Shown piece by piece: positions 42,875 to 52,592 of a DNA stretch of 64,000 nucleotides; the first letter of the stretch is position 1; each line of letters begins with the position of its first letter. The notes beneath the pieces were generated by a model. The model was not told where the DNA came from. It saw only the letters and a program-made list of their open reading frames with translations, and made no database searches. Origin of the DNA: Desulforamulus hydrothermalis Lam5 = DSM 18033. GTDB taxonomy: Bacteria; Bacillota; Desulfotomaculia; Desulfotomaculales; Desulfotomaculaceae. The stretch is from assembly GCF_000315365.1 (NCBI RefSeq), contig NZ_CAOS01000003.1, positions 310,001 to 374,000 on the forward strand, read 5' to 3'. A program made the translations under genes and the position numbers.

Positions 42875-43714
42875 GTGAAAAAGAGTAGTATTTGGCCGGT
42901 GGTTATCATGTTGTTAATCGCCCTGGTGGCAGCAGGCTGCAGCAGTACCAAAGAGAAACCGGCAGCAGCGCCGGAACCGGCTAAACAGGCCGAAAAAAAC
43001 ACCTGGGAACTGGTTAAAGAAAAGGGTGTCCTGGTGGCAGGCCTGGATGATACCTTTGCCCCCATGGGTTATCGCGACGAAAAGACTAATGAATTAATCG
43101 GCTTTGACATTGACATGGCTGAAGAACTTGGCAAGCGTTTAGGCGTTAAAATTCAGTGGCAGCCCACCCAGTGGGACGGTGTTATTCTGGCTTTGGATTC
43201 CAAACGCTTTGACGTGATTATCTCCGGTATGACCGTTACAGAAGAACGTAAAAAATCCATTAATTTCTCTACCCCTTACATTAATGACGGTTTAGTTATG
43301 GTAGTTAAAAAAGGAACCACCGGTTTTAAAACAGCCGAAGACCTGAAAGGCAAAGTGGTAGGCACTCAAGCCGGCAGTTCCGGTGAAGAAGCTGTGAAGA
43401 AAATGGAAGGCTTGAAAGAAGCGAAACTTTATAAAACTTTCCCTGATGCCTTCAACGATTTGCAAATTGGCCGTATTCCCGTGGTAGTGGTAGACGCCAT
43501 GACAGCCGGCCATTACTTGGGCAAGCGTCCCGGCGTTTTTGAAGTGGTAGGCGAACAATTAACCAAAGAGCCTATGGCTATCGGGATCCGCAAAGCTGAT
43601 GTAGAATTAAAAGAAGCCATTGACAAGGCCATTGCCGATATGCAAAAAGACGGTACCCTGACTAAAATCTCTATGAAATGGTTCCAAAAAGACATAACAA
43701 CAAAAGCTGAATAG
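42875..43714 (+). CDS. Amino-acid ABC transporter, substrate-binding lipoprotein
   Basis: 279 aa. Lipoprotein signal with lipobox LVAAGC (Cys22). Solute-binding family 3 fold: GVLVAGLDDTFAPMGYRDE, then IGFDIDMAEELGKRLGVK, RFDVIISGMTVTEERKK, and a C-terminal GTLTKISMKWF. Family members bind polar amino acids such as Gln, Glu, Arg or cystine. First gene of a three-gene transporter operon. Confidence 0.92.
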   Translation: MKKSSIWPVVIMLLIALVAAGCSSTKEKPAAAPEPAKQAEKNTWELVKEKGVLVAGLDDTFAPMGYRDEKTNELIGFDIDMAEELGKRLGVKIQWQPTQWDGVILALDSKRFDVIISGMTVTEERKKSINFSTPYINDGLVMVVKKGTTGFKTAEDLKGKVVGTQAGSSGEEAVKKMEGLKEAKLYKTFPDAFNDLQIGRIPVVVVDAMTAGHYLGKRPGVFEVVGEQLTKEPMAIGIRKADVELKEAIDKAIADMQKDGTLTKISMKWFQKDITTKAE

Positions 43715-43759
43715 ATTTTTGCTTTTGAACATTAAAGAATATATAAGGTTGGTGACAAC

Positions 43760-44431
43760 ATGCAATTGGGCCCATTGGACATAAATTTCATCTGGCAGAT
43801 AATGCCCAATTTACTGTTGGGAGCACTCATGACAATAAAACTCACTTTTTTCGCCATTGTCTTTGGGACGCTGATTGGCTTGTTTGTCGCCCTGGCAAAA
43901 ATCTCCGGCATTAAATTGCTGCGCTGGTTGGGCGGGCTTTATACCTGGGTTATCCGGGGTATACCGCTGTTGCTCCAACTAATGTTTCTTTATTACGGCC
44001 TGGCCTTCGCAGGTATCGTTCTGGAAGAATTTACCGTAGCAGTTATTGGACTTTCCGTATGCGGCGGCGCCTATATTGCTGAAATTATCCGGGCAGGTAT
44101 TCTTTCAATTGATAAAGGTCAAATGGAAGCCGCCCTATCCATGGGGATGAGCTACAGCCAGGCCATGCGGCGGGTCATCATCCCCCAGGCGTACCGCCGC
44201 TTGCTGCCCCCCATGGGTAACGAGTTCATCACCCTGATGAAAGACAGTGCCCTGGTTTCAGTAATTTGTATGACGGAATTAATGCGGGCAGCCATGCTGC
44301 TGCAAAATGCCACTTTCCGCCCGGTGGAGATATTTGTCACCGCAGGTTTGCTTTACTTGCTAATGACTACCGTCTTTACTGCGATATTTACCAGGTTGGA
44401 AAAAAGGCTGGCGGTGGCAGATGGTGATTAA
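43760..44431 (+). CDS. Amino-acid ABC transporter, permease
   Basis: 223 aa, HisM/GlnP-type permease with about five membrane segments and the EAA loop AALSMGMSYSQAMRRVIIPQ (about residues 124-143). It follows the binding protein by 45 bp and is 12 bp before the ATPase. Confidence 0.92.
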   Translation: MQLGPLDINFIWQIMPNLLLGALMTIKLTFFAIVFGTLIGLFVALAKISGIKLLRWLGGLYTWVIRGIPLLLQLMFLYYGLAFAGIVLEEFTVAVIGLSVCGGAYIAEIIRAGILSIDKGQMEAALSMGMSYSQAMRRVIIPQAYRRLLPPMGNEFITLMKDSALVSVICMTELMRAAMLLQNATFRPVEIFVTAGLLYLLMTTVFTAIFTRLEKRLAVADGD

Positions 44432-44443
44432 GGAGGTGTTCCT

Positions 44444-45235
44444 GTGGTAATCGCAGAAAATGTGCGCAAAAACTTTGGAAAACTGCAGGTTTTAAAGGGC
44501 ATTAGCCTGGAAGTTAAGCAGGGAGAAGTTGTTGTCATTATCGGTCCCAGCGGTTCCGGCAAAAGTACCTTCCTCCGTTGCATTAACCATCTGGAAGCCA
44601 GGGACAGCGGCGTTGTTGAGGTTGACGGTCAACCGGTGGGATTTTCCCAGTCAGCCGGCGGCAGGCTGTTGCCCGTTAAAGGCAAAGACCTGTGCCGGCT
44701 GCGCAGCAGCATTGGTATGGTTTTTCAACGCTTTAACCTGTTTCCTCATATGACCGCCTTGGCCAATGTTATGGAAGGACCGGTCACAGTGTTGGGTAAA
44801 TCCCGGCAAGAAGCCAGGCAGCTGGCCGAAGAACTGCTGGCCAAAGTGGGCCTGGCTGATAAAGCCGACAGCTTCCCCAGTCAGCTGTCAGGCGGCCAGC
44901 AGCAACGGGTAGCCATTGCCCGGGCGCTGGCCATGAAGCCTAAACTAATGTTGTTCGATGAACCCACCAGCGCTTTGGATCCTGAACTGGTGGGAGAGGT
45001 TTTGGCGGTTATTAAGAACCTGGCCGCTGAAGGTATGACTATGATTATTGTCACCCATGAGATGGGGTTTGCCAGGGAAGTAGCTGATCGGGTGGTATTT
45101 ATGGATGAAGGTAAGATAATTGAGTCCGGCACCCCGGAGCAAATTTTCACTTCGCCCAGGCATCCCAGAACAAGAGAATTTTTAAGCAGCGTATTAAGAA
45201 GTTATGACAAAGAACCCTATCCGCAGGTTGGATAG
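44444..45235 (+). CDS. Amino-acid ABC transporter, ATP-binding protein
   Basis: 263 aa from GTG after AAGGAGGTGTTCCT. Walker [14 protein letters not shown] (about 34-46), signature LSGGQQQR, Walker [13 protein letters not shown] and switch VTHEM. GlnQ-type import ATPase. Residues about 65-85 carry a small insert ([14 protein letters not shown]) relative to the usual form. The terminator overlaps its stop codon. Confidence 0.93.
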   Translation: MVIAENVRKNFGKLQVLKGISLEVKQGEVVVIIGPSGSGKSTFLRCINHLEARDSGVVEVDGQPVGFSQSAGGRLLPVKGKDLCRLRSSIGMVFQRFNLFPHMTALANVMEGPVTVLGKSRQEARQLAEELLAKVGLADKADSFPSQLSGGQQQRVAIARALAMKPKLMLFDEPTSALDPELVGEVLAVIKNLAAEGMTMIIVTHEMGFAREVADRVVFMDEGKIIESGTPEQIFTSPRHPRTREFLSSVLRSYDKEPYPQVG

Positions 45236-45242
45236 GGTTCTT
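45210..45242 (+). terminator. Intrinsic terminator overlapping the stop codon
   Basis: AAGAACCCTATCC/GGATAGGGTTCTT, 13-bp perfect stem, with the stop codon of the ATPase gene inside the 3' arm. Confidence 0.9.
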
Positions 45243-45381
45243 CCTTTCATACTTCAAGGCAACCGATGTCTGCAGGAATTTAGAAGTGGCCGGACTTTTT
45301 TAATAAGTTGCAGGGATCTTTGCTTAATTGTCTAAATTTTATTAAATATCTTAACAATGTTTGATTGGGCGGTGTGTTAAA

Positions 45382-47166
45382 ATGTCCAGATTATGGCCTA
45401 TTGCTGCCAAAGCACAGCAAATTGCAGAAACCATTTCAGTTGTTCTGGGCGTTGAGACTGAAATAGTTGATAACGAGTTTACAATTGTGGCCGGAACCGG
45501 CAAGTATAGAAGGCTGGTTGGGACAAAAGATTATGAAGCCCGTTATCATAACTCCCAATACCTTTATGCCCGGGTTTTAAAAACAGGCGAAACCTTTGTC
45601 ATTGAAGACGCCGCCTGTGATCTTTACGGCCCCCGCGATTTAGGAGAAATCGGCGAAATATGCTGTGCCATCAGGCTGCGGGAGGAAATCATCGGGGTGC
45701 TGGCCCTGGTGGCCTTTGATGACTTGCAGCGCAGCCGCTTATTAACCCATCGGGAAGACCTGCAAGAATTCCTGCAAAATATGGCTTCCCTGCTGGCCTC
45801 CCATGTTGCGGAAGTGGAGGCTTATAACAGGATTAATATCGAATCTAAAAGATTAGAAGTAATTATTGAATCCATCAGTCAGGGCATTATTGCCGTTGAT
45901 CAAAACGGTTTAATTACCCACTGCAATCAAGAAGCTGAAAAACTTACCCGGCGGCCCAAAGACAAATTAATAGGCTTTTCTGTTTTAGATATTTGGCCTC
46001 ACTCCCCCCTGGCCGATGTCATTAAGACAGGCCAAGGTTATAAAGACAAAGAAGAGTTTTACCACCATAATAACTCCAAAATTCATTTACTGGTCAGTGC
46101 TACCCCCGTTTTATTGAACAATCGGGCATTGGGCGCGGTAGCCTTATTCAGGGATCTGGATGAAGCCCGTAAAAGTGCCTACGCCATCGCCAGCACTGAA
46201 CGGAATTTGGAAATAAACCAGATTAAAGGTGCCAGCAGTAAAATAAATGACTTAAAAAACCAGGCTTTGCGGGTGGCTCAAAGCAACTCCACCGTTCTCA
46301 TCATCGGGGAAAGCGGCACCGGAAAAGAACTTTTTGCCAGAGCCATTCATTACGCCAGCCCACGCCAGGATAAACCGCTGGTTATTGTCAACTGTGGCGC
46401 AATTCCGGAAACCTTGCTGGAAAGCGAGTTGTTTGGCTACGAAGAAGGAGCTTTTACCGGCGCCCGCAAGGGAGGCCGTCCGGGTAAATTTGAGCTGGCT
46501 GACGGAGGTACCATTTTTTTGGATGAAATTGGCGATCTCCCTCTGCATCTGCAGGTAAAGCTGCTTCATGTATTGCAGCGCAAACAGGTAGAACGGGTAG
46601 GCGGCAACAAAGTAATCCCGGTGGACGTGCGGGTTATTGCAGCCACCAATCGCAATTTGGAAGCCATGTGTGCCAAAGGCGAATTTCGAGAGGATTTATA
46701 TTACCGTTTAAGTGTTATCCCCTTTAGCGTTCCTCCCTTAAGGGAGCGCCGGGAAGACATAGAAATATTAATGGATCATTTTCTGCAAAAATACCGCCAT
46801 TTGATGGGCAAACAGATCCGCGGCTTCAGCGAAGACATTCGTAAAGCCTTTTTGGCATATCATTGGCCGGGTAATATCAGGGAACTGGAAAATGCTGTGG
46901 AATATGCGGTTAACATGGAACCATCCGAATATATTTGCCTGGACAGTATTCCTGCCAAGATTCGCTCTTTTTGGCTGCGCCGGGATCATACCAAACAGAT
47001 TAACTTAGAAGAACAAATTAAGCACTATGAAAAGCAGTTACTATTGGGGTATCTGAAACAAGTCAAAGACGGCAAATTAAACTTTACTGATCTGCCTGCT
47101 GCCCTGGGCATCAGCCGCGCCACCCTTTACCGTAAGTTAAAACAGCACCGGCTTTATGACAAGTAA
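45382..47166 (+). CDS. Sigma-54-dependent transcriptional activator (GAF-PAS-AAA-Fis)
   Basis: 594 aa from ATG at 45382 with GGGCGGTG upstream; a TTG seven codons earlier is less likely. GAF-like sensory region (about 10-150), PAS (about 155-270, beginning [16 protein letters not shown]), AAA+ domain with Walker [14 protein letters not shown], the sigma-54 contact loop GAFTGA, Walker [14 protein letters not shown], and a C-terminal Fis-type helix-turn-helix ([18 protein letters not shown]). Activates RNA polymerase with sigma-54. The only sigma-54-type promoters I see in the window are at 60066-60081 and 63543-63558, so the putrescine/GABA operons are candidate targets; the adjacent ABC transporter shows none. 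Confidence 0.93.
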   Translation: MSRLWPIAAKAQQIAETISVVLGVETEIVDNEFTIVAGTGKYRRLVGTKDYEARYHNSQYLYARVLKTGETFVIEDAACDLYGPRDLGEIGEICCAIRLREEIIGVLALVAFDDLQRSRLLTHREDLQEFLQNMASLLASHVAEVEAYNRINIESKRLEVIIESISQGIIAVDQNGLITHCNQEAEKLTRRPKDKLIGFSVLDIWPHSPLADVIKTGQGYKDKEEFYHHNNSKIHLLVSATPVLLNNRALGAVALFRDLDEARKSAYAIASTERNLEINQIKGASSKINDLKNQALRVAQSNSTVLIIGESGTGKELFARAIHYASPRQDKPLVIVNCGAIPETLLESELFGYEEGAFTGARKGGRPGKFELADGGTIFLDEIGDLPLHLQVKLLHVLQRKQVERVGGNKVIPVDVRVIAATNRNLEAMCAKGEFREDLYYRLSVIPFSVPPLRERREDIEILMDHFLQKYRHLMGKQIRGFSEDIRKAFLAYHWPGNIRELENAVEYAVNMEPSEYICLDSIPAKIRSFWLRRDHTKQINLEEQIKHYEKQLLLGYLKQVKDGKLNFTDLPAALGISRATLYRKLKQHRLYDK

Positions 47167-47189
47167 AATAAGACAGAACATTAAACCGC

Positions 47190-47210
47190 AACCTTCTTTG
47201 TCAGAAGGTT
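47190..47210 (+). terminator. Terminator hairpin left of repeat element C
   Basis: AACCTTCT, TTGTC loop, AGAAGGTT; lies 24 bp after the activator gene and directly against the repeat. A near-copy with a T run lies at 47477-47501. Confidence 0.65.
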
Positions 47211-47476
47211 CAGACTGTAGACAAAGGTTGTAAAATAAAGTGAGGAGGTTTTATGATCCCCTGTCGGCGACTTGTCGAAGCGCCGGTCACAGCACTTGAT
47301 GAGCAAAAGGAAACATTGGGGTGGCGTTCACAGGACGTGGGCGCTACCCGAACCGGGCCAGGATGGACCGGTTGAGGCGACCCCCAAGGGTGACCGAAGC
47401 TAATCATAGTGCTGTCGGCGCGTAGACCGGAGCCAAAGGGGATCATAAACCACCGATAATGTTTGTCAACTCCCTG
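47211..47476 (+). repeat. Terminator-associated repeat, copy C (266 bp, longest form)
   Basis: Imperfect terminal inverted repeats: CAGACTGTAGACAAAG at the left, and GTTTGTCAACTCCCTG (reverse complement CAGGGAGTTGACAAAC) at the right. Subterminal arms GGTTTTATGATCCCC (left) and GGGGATCATAAACCACC (right) are also inverted. The centre (about 47290-47410) is GC-rich and hairpin-prone and is absent from copy B. It is flanked by two near-identical terminator hairpins. Confidence 0.75.
47253..47375 (+). CDS. Small ORF inside repeat copy C
   Basis: 40 codons from ATG at 47253, 5 bp after GAGGAGG, an ideal ribosome site. The predicted product begins MIPCRRLVEAPVTALDEQKE and ends GPGWTG. Copy B keeps the ribosome-site region and start but gives only about 14 codons. 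The product resembles no family I can name. It may be a true small protein of the element or a by-product of the inverted-repeat arm. Confidence 0.3.
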   Translation: MIPCRRLVEAPVTALDEQKETLGWRSQDVGATRTGPGWTG

Positions 47477-47501
47477 AATCTTCTTTGTAGAAGGTTTTTT
47501 T
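47477..47501 (+). terminator. Terminator right of repeat element C
   Basis: AATCTTCT, TTGT loop, AGAAGGTT followed by five more T. A near-duplicate of 47190-47210. Confidence 0.75.
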
Positions 47502-47551
47502 ATTCACGCAACGAATAATAAACTATTCCAGTTAATAAAGGTGATTTTTAA

Positions 47552-48238
47552 ATGTCCTATAAAATACTGATCATTGAAGATGACCGAAATATCTGTGAGC
47601 TGTTAGCTCTGTATTTTAAAAAAGAAGGTTACACGGTTGTTTTGGCCCATGACGGTTCTACCGGCTTAAATTTGCTGCATGCCGAAAAGCCGGATGTAAT
47701 TATATTGGATATTATGTTGCCTGTCATTAATGGCCTGGAGGTTTGCCGCTTAATCCGTCAGCACTATACCATGCCGGTTATCATGTTGACTGCGAAGGAC
47801 ACTTCGGAGGATAAAGTTGCCGGCTTGGACACCGGAGCGGACGATTATGTGGTAAAACCCTTTGACCCCAAAGAGTTATGTGCCAGAGTGAGAGCCCATT
47901 TAAGGCGTCAAACTAGCCGACAAGCTGCAAAAAACACCCTGGTGGTTGGCAATCTTTGCTTGGATATGGCAAAATACGAAGTGCTCCTTAACGGTGCACC
48001 CGTACCTTTAAAACCCAAGGAAATTAACCTGCTACATTTCTTAATCTCTCACCCGAACATTGTTTTCTCAAGGGACACCTTACTGGAGAAAGTCTGGGGC
48101 TATGATTATGTTGGTGAAACACGAACAGTTGATGTTCATATTAAAAGGCTACGCGAAAAATTAGAAAACCATGCCACCGGTTGGCAAATTAAAACCGTTT
48201 GGGGAATTGGTTATTGTTTAGAGGTTAAGAATGTTTAA
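47552..48238 (+). CDS. OmpR-family response regulator
   Basis: 228 aa. Receiver domain with phospho-acceptor Asp in VIILDIMLP (about residue 53) and the conserved Lys in VVKPFDPKEL (about 103); winged-helix DNA-binding domain from about 130 with TRTVDVHIKRLREKL. Overlaps the sensor kinase gene by 8 bp. Putative target sites are the 11-bp direct repeats at 49623-49655 and 54631-54658. Confidence 0.93.
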   Translation: MSYKILIIEDDRNICELLALYFKKEGYTVVLAHDGSTGLNLLHAEKPDVIILDIMLPVINGLEVCRLIRQHYTMPVIMLTAKDTSEDKVAGLDTGADDYVVKPFDPKELCARVRAHLRRQTSRQAAKNTLVVGNLCLDMAKYEVLLNGAPVPLKPKEINLLHFLISHPNIVFSRDTLLEKVWGYDYVGETRTVDVHIKRLREKLENHATGWQIKTVWGIGYCLEVKNV

Positions 48239-49622
48239 AAATATCTTTCAAAGAATGTTTGTTACTTATTTGGCTGTTAATATTTTATCTGTTACTACCC
48301 TGGCCTTTCTGCTTAATACCTTTATCAGTGATTATCACCTGCAGCAAAAGCAACAGGATTTATTAATGTTGGGCCGGGAAATTAATGAGTTATTTAATCA
48401 ACCTGCCTTTCATCAACAACCGGAACAAATCAGACAAGCCGTTGATCATCTGGGAAAGATTACCGGTACTAAAATATATATATTTAATCTTTCCCCTAAA
48501 GTGGCAAAGAATGCCTTTAACTTCGAAGCAATTAACAATGAAGCCGGTCTGGTTAAAGATATTCCAAAAATCATGTCCGGTTCAACTGTAATGAAAAAAA
48601 AGGAGTTTTCAGGTTATTTAAAAACATATGTGGTTTATGTAGGCATGCCCTTATCAATTAATCAGGAAATTGTCGGGGCAGTATTATTGTTCTCTCCCCT
48701 TAATGAGATAAAAAAAATAGTTCAACCCATCAATAAAATTGTTTGGCTTTCCGCAGCTGCTTTTATGTTGCTTGCCACCCTCCTGATACATTTGGTTTCT
48801 TACCGCATTTCAGTCCCTATTGTTAAAATAAGCCAGGCTGCGGAAGAAATTGCTGCCGGTAAATTTGACCGCCCCATTGATATCAACGGGGCGGATGAAG
48901 TTAGTCGGCTGGCAAAATCCTTTTTGTTTATGCGCCAGCAAATACAACAGACCGAAAGAATGCGTCAAGAGCTGCTGGCCAATGTATCACATGAATTACG
49001 GACGCCCTTGACAACTATCCGTGGTTTTATACAGGCCATTTTGGACGGCATTGTGGAACCGCAACACCAGCAAAAATACTTGCAATTATCTTATCAAGAA
49101 GCAGGTCGGCTAGCCAAGTTAACAGATGATTTGCTTGACCTGGCTAAATTGCAAACCGGCCATTTACAGCTGTGTAAGTCGGAAGTTAATTTAGGCTGCC
49201 TGTTGGAACAAATTGCCGAATCCTTTTCTTTAAACTGTTCTAAAAAAAACATTTTGTTAAAATTGGATATCACGCCAAAACTGACAATATCGGTTGACCC
49301 TGACAGATTCCCGCAGGTTGTTATTAATTTATTACATAACGCTTTGAAATTTACCCCGGCTGGCGGCTCAATTACTCTGAGTGCAAAATATCAAGACAAT
49401 AAAATTGTTATTCAGGTTGCTGATACCGGTATAGGAATAGCCTCTGAAGAATTAAATAATATTTTTGAGCATTTTTATAAAAGTGATAAGTCCCGTAACG
49501 CTTCCCAGGGCGGTGCCGGTATTGGTCTGTACGTTGCCAAGCAGATTGTAGAGCTGCACGGCGGCACCATTGCAGTCATGAGCGAAATTAACAAGGGCAG
49601 TACCTTCACCATTGTACTGTAA
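48231..49622 (+). CDS. Sensor histidine kinase
   Basis: 463 aa. N-terminal membrane segment (about 9-29), extracytoplasmic sensor (about 30-165), second membrane segment (about 168-188), HAMP, phospho-acceptor His in NVSHELRTPLTTIRGF (about residue 256) and ATPase boxes NLLHNALKFTP, VADTGIGI and GAGIGLYVAKQI. Paired with the response regulator. The signal is likely envelope-related, given the secreted helical proteins downstream. Confidence 0.93.
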   Translation: MFKNIFQRMFVTYLAVNILSVTTLAFLLNTFISDYHLQQKQQDLLMLGREINELFNQPAFHQQPEQIRQAVDHLGKITGTKIYIFNLSPKVAKNAFNFEAINNEAGLVKDIPKIMSGSTVMKKKEFSGYLKTYVVYVGMPLSINQEIVGAVLLFSPLNEIKKIVQPINKIVWLSAAAFMLLATLLIHLVSYRISVPIVKISQAAEEIAAGKFDRPIDINGADEVSRLAKSFLFMRQQIQQTERMRQELLANVSHELRTPLTTIRGFIQAILDGIVEPQHQQKYLQLSYQEAGRLAKLTDDLLDLAKLQTGHLQLCKSEVNLGCLLEQIAESFSLNCSKKNILLKLDITPKLTISVDPDRFPQVVINLLHNALKFTPAGGSITLSAKYQDNKIVIQVADTGIGIASEELNNIFEHFYKSDKSRNASQGGAGIGLYVAKQIVELHGGTIAVMSEINKGSTFTIVL

Positions 49623-49655
49623 GTTTACATTTTGTTTACAATTTGTTTATTCACA
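49623..49655 (+). promoter_or_regulatory. 11-bp direct repeats before the secreted-protein operon
   Basis: GTTTACATTTT (49623), GTTTACAATTT (49634) and GTTTATTCACA (49645) are spaced exactly 11 bp, the phasing used by OmpR/PhoB-type regulators. GATAAT at 49670-49675 fits a -10 about 18 bp after the last repeat. Related repeats precede the 54-kb paralog. Confidence 0.6.
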
Positions 49656-49724
49656 GGTTATAAATTAAAGATAATCTAATCATAATCACTTAATTTATGT
49701 TTAGTAGCTGGGAGGTTAGTCAAG

Positions 49725-50057
49725 TTGACACTTCTCCTGAGATATGTCTTCATATTACTGCTTCTCTCCTCTCTGGCCGGTTGCCATACTGCCACGGACA
49801 AACAATCAAATGAAAAATTACCGGTTTCTGAACAAGCAGTTATTCCATCTGAAAAAACTGACCAAAATAAGCCTTCAACTCAGGGGAAAACGCATGAGCA
49901 GGCAATTACCGACGGCAGGGTTATTCAATCCAGTCCCCAAGCTCCTGACCCGGAAACCCAACAACTTTACAACCAGCTCGACAAAGAGCTCGCGGAGATT
50001 ACCAAAGTATTGGAAAGTCTTGACTCAGTTGACGATCAAGATATGTGCAAAAAATAG
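49725..50057 (+). CDS. Small lipoprotein of unknown function
   Basis: 110 aa from TTG after GGGAGG. Lipoprotein signal with lipobox SLAGC (Cys at about 20). The mature part is hydrophilic and Gln/Thr-rich, ending in a helix (LYNQLDKELAEITKVLESLDS). Overlap-range spacing (11 bp) to the next gene suggests one transcript. No family recognised. Confidence 0.65.
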   Translation: MTLLLRYVFILLLLSSLAGCHTATDKQSNEKLPVSEQAVIPSEKTDQNKPSTQGKTHEQAITDGRVIQSSPQAPDPETQQLYNQLDKELAEITKVLESLDSVDDQDMCKK

Positions 50058-50068
50058 CGGGAGTGACT

Positions 50069-50587
50069 ATGATGAGGAAAATCGTCATTTTAATGTTAAT
50101 AATAATAGCAACATCTTCCCTGGCCTTTGGAGCGGAAAAATCATTGGAGCCACAGAGTATAAATAAAAAACATAAGCTTACAAGGCAAGAAATAAAGTCT
50201 CAACTACTGGCTCAGCAAGAATTAATAAAAAATAACCGGCTACAAGAACAACAATTAAAAAAGGAACTTGCCCAGAAAAATTATGAGGTTAAGCAGCAAA
50301 TCAAATTATTATTGAGAAAAAATCATACCTTAACACCCGAAAAGTTAACTCTTATAAAGGATACCATTATAAAAGTCAAATCAGATCTAAGGGATTTAAA
50401 AAATACAGCCGGCAATATCACCCCAATACTGGCAGAATATAAAGGCCATATTAAAAACCGAGATCTGGCGGCAGCAGCAACAAACCTTGACAGCATAATA
50501 TCTATCCAACAACAACGTATTGCCTTATTAAAGAGTCTAATAATTAGTTTAGAAGATTTGCAAAAATGTTTGTTAGTTACCACGTAA
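50069..50587 (+). CDS. Secreted helical protein, paralog of the 54-kb gene
   Basis: 172 aa; ATG-ATG pair after GCGGGAGTGACT, first ATG used. Signal peptide (about 1-23, ending SLAFGA). The mature part is almost all helix and Lys/Gln-rich. The C-terminal segment LAAAATNLDSIISIQQQRIALL aligns in character with the end of the protein at 54043-54573 (MQNIMDDIISTRQALNQTL). Such secreted helical bundles resemble Spy/CpxP-like envelope-stress chaperones in general shape; this is only an analogy. Confidence 0.7.
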   Translation: MMRKIVILMLIIIATSSLAFGAEKSLEPQSINKKHKLTRQEIKSQLLAQQELIKNNRLQEQQLKKELAQKNYEVKQQIKLLLRKNHTLTPEKLTLIKDTIIKVKSDLRDLKNTAGNITPILAEYKGHIKNRDLAAAATNLDSIISIQQQRIALLKSLIISLEDLQKCLLVTT

Positions 50588-50615
50588 AAAGATGACTGTG
50601 CCAAAAAGTCATTTT
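50586..50615 (+). terminator. Intrinsic terminator
   Basis: AAAGATGACT/AGTCATTTT stem with a T-rich end, at the stop of the helical protein gene. Confidence 0.65.
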
Positions 50616-50658
50616 CCTATTTTGGCAACCCAACCTTGATTGTGATATAACACCAAAA

Positions 50659-50706
50659 ACAAAGCATCCCGCCTCACTTTTATCGTGAAACGGGATGTTT
50701 GTTTAT
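50659..50706 (-). terminator. Terminator of the CAP-domain gene
   Basis: GCATCCCG/CGGGATGT stem with inner CAC/GTG; on the minus strand the T-rich TTTGTTTTT follows. Confidence 0.7.
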
Positions 50707-51368
50707 TAATTCCGGGGCTTGGTGATGAGGAAGGACTGACCTATTGTTGACAATCTGCATAAAATATTAACCGTTAAACATTTGGACAAACATTTTACCA
50801 TAAGGACCGCCGTTCACCACGCCGATACCGACTTTGGTATATTCAGGCTTTAATATGTTAGCTTTATGACTGGGAGAATTCATTAAGTTTTTATGAGCAG
50901 TGTTTACATCCGGTGCACCGGCCAGGTTTTCTCCGGCATACCGATACGTAACACCGGCATTTTTCATCATCTCGAAGGGGGTACCATAGGTAGGTGAGGT
51001 ATGGCTAAAATAATTATTAACAATCATATCCTGGGCTTTTAAACGCGCCAGTTCGGTGAGCTTGGCGTCATATGCCAGGGGTTGCAAGCCGGCCGCAAGC
51101 CGCTCTTGATTAATTAAGTTCAACATAGCCTGCTCGTCAGCCACGCTTATATTTATGGATGCAGCAACAGGCTGTTGGGATGTCTGAGCCGGTGCTTGGG
51201 TTGGTGTTTGGGTTGGTGCCTGGGTTGATGGCTGAGCCGGTGCTTGGGTTGGTGTTTGTCACCGCCGGGATATAATTGACCCAGGTTCGCCGGAAAGAAA
51301 ATGACCCACCCTTAGCGAATATATCCCCTTCGTAATTAACGGCCAAGTTAATCTTCGGAGGGAGACAC

Positions 51369-52592
51369 ATGCTAAGGAGTGGGATAGTGATATCGTTACA
51401 TACCATGAGGGCAGAAGGCAAGAGTATTCGTGAAATTGCCCGTCTAACGGGGCATTCTCGAAATACAGTTCGCCGATATCTCCGGGGTGAATTCTCCCCC
51501 GAAAAGGGAACCCGTAAATCTCGTGGTTCCAAGCTTGATCCGTATAAACCGTTCCTGCAGGAACGTCTTCAAGAAGGTATCTATAACTGCGAGGTTTTAT
51601 TCGATCTTCTACGAGAAAAGGGGTATACCGGGGGACGTACCATCTTGAAAGACTATGTGAAGGACTTCCGTCCTCCCAAACAAGTTCCCGCTGTTCTTCG
51701 TTACGAGACGAAACCTGGTGAATATGCACAGGTCGACTGGGGACTGTGTGATTACGTAGATTTGGACGGTACAGTCCGAAAAGTGCCGGTATTTGTCATG
51801 GTATTGGGGTACTCTCGTTCCACCTATATAGAGTTCACTAAGCGTTGTGACATTCACAGCTTTCTTCGTTGCTTGATTCATGCTTTTGAATATTTTGGGG
51901 GCATCCCAAAGGTAATGCTGACCGACCAGATGAAAACCGTCGTACTGGGCATGGGAGATGATCGAAAACCTCGCTGGCATCCGCTTTTTGCCGACTTTGC
52001 TGCAGCGATTGGGCTTGTTCCAAAAGTATGCAAAGTTCGACGCCCCGAAACAAAGGGAAAAGTGGAACGAGGCGTTCAATACGTAAAAAACAACTTTCTT
52101 CCTGGCAAACGCTTCGTTGATTTACAGGATCTCAATCAACAAGCCCTACACTGGTGCGAGCGGATTAACCGCCGTATTCATGGAACAACCGGCGAACGTC
52201 CCATCGACCGACTCCGTGAGGAAAATCTGTCGCCTATCCCTTCAGCTGAACGATGGGAAAAATACTTGCATGAACCAAGACAGGTCAGCCGAGACGGATT
52301 TGTTAGCTACGATGGTGTACGATATGGGGTTCCATGGAGGTACAGTGGACGTGAGGGTACCGTGCGAGAAGTGAATGGGTGGGTGGAAATCTGGGCCGAC
52401 GGCACATGTATTGCTCGACACCAAAAGGTCTATCGATCCCGTGCAACTGTTTTTTGTGAAAACCAGTATGCAGGTCTTACGACTGCTCAAGGATATGCCT
52501 ATCCACGTCCGCAAGCCCGACAGATTTCATCGCAGCAAGTGGAAGTGCGTTCGCTGGATGTCTATGAGCAGCTGACGGGGGTGGGAGCATGA
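51369..52592 (+). CDS. istA: IS21-family transposase
   Basis: 407 aa after CGGAGGGAGACAC. N-terminal helix-turn-helix (KSIREIARLTGHSRNTVRRY, residues about 16-35), catalytic core with Asp in YAQVDWG (about 119), Asp in MLTDQMK (about 185) and Glu in KGKVERGVQYVKN (about 230): a complete DDE set. Overlaps istB by 4 bp (ATGA). Confidence 0.95.
   Translation: MLRSGIVISLHTMRAEGKSIREIARLTGHSRNTVRRYLRGEFSPEKGTRKSRGSKLDPYKPFLQERLQEGIYNCEVLFDLLREKGYTGGRTILKDYVKDFRPPKQVPAVLRYETKPGEYAQVDWGLCDYVDLDGTVRKVPVFVMVLGYSRSTYIEFTKRCDIHSFLRCLIHAFEYFGGIPKVMLTDQMKTVVLGMGDDRKPRWHPLFADFAAAIGLVPKVCKVRRPETKGKVERGVQYVKNNFLPGKRFVDLQDLNQQALHWCERINRRIHGTTGERPIDRLREENLSPIPSAERWEKYLHEPRQVSRDGFVSYDGVRYGVPWRYSGREGTVREVNGWVEIWADGTCIARHQKVYRSRATVFCENQYAGLTTAQGYAYPRPQARQISSQQVEVRSLDVYEQLTGVGA

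Noticed and set aside
42875-45235. Sigma-54 promoter for the amino-acid ABC transporter
   Set aside because: I looked upstream for TGGCAC-N5-TTGC and found none, so adjacency to the activator alone does not support control.
45361-45381. TTG start for the sigma-54 activator
   Set aside because: The ATG at 45382 has GGGCGGTG at a workable distance; the TTG has no ribosome site.
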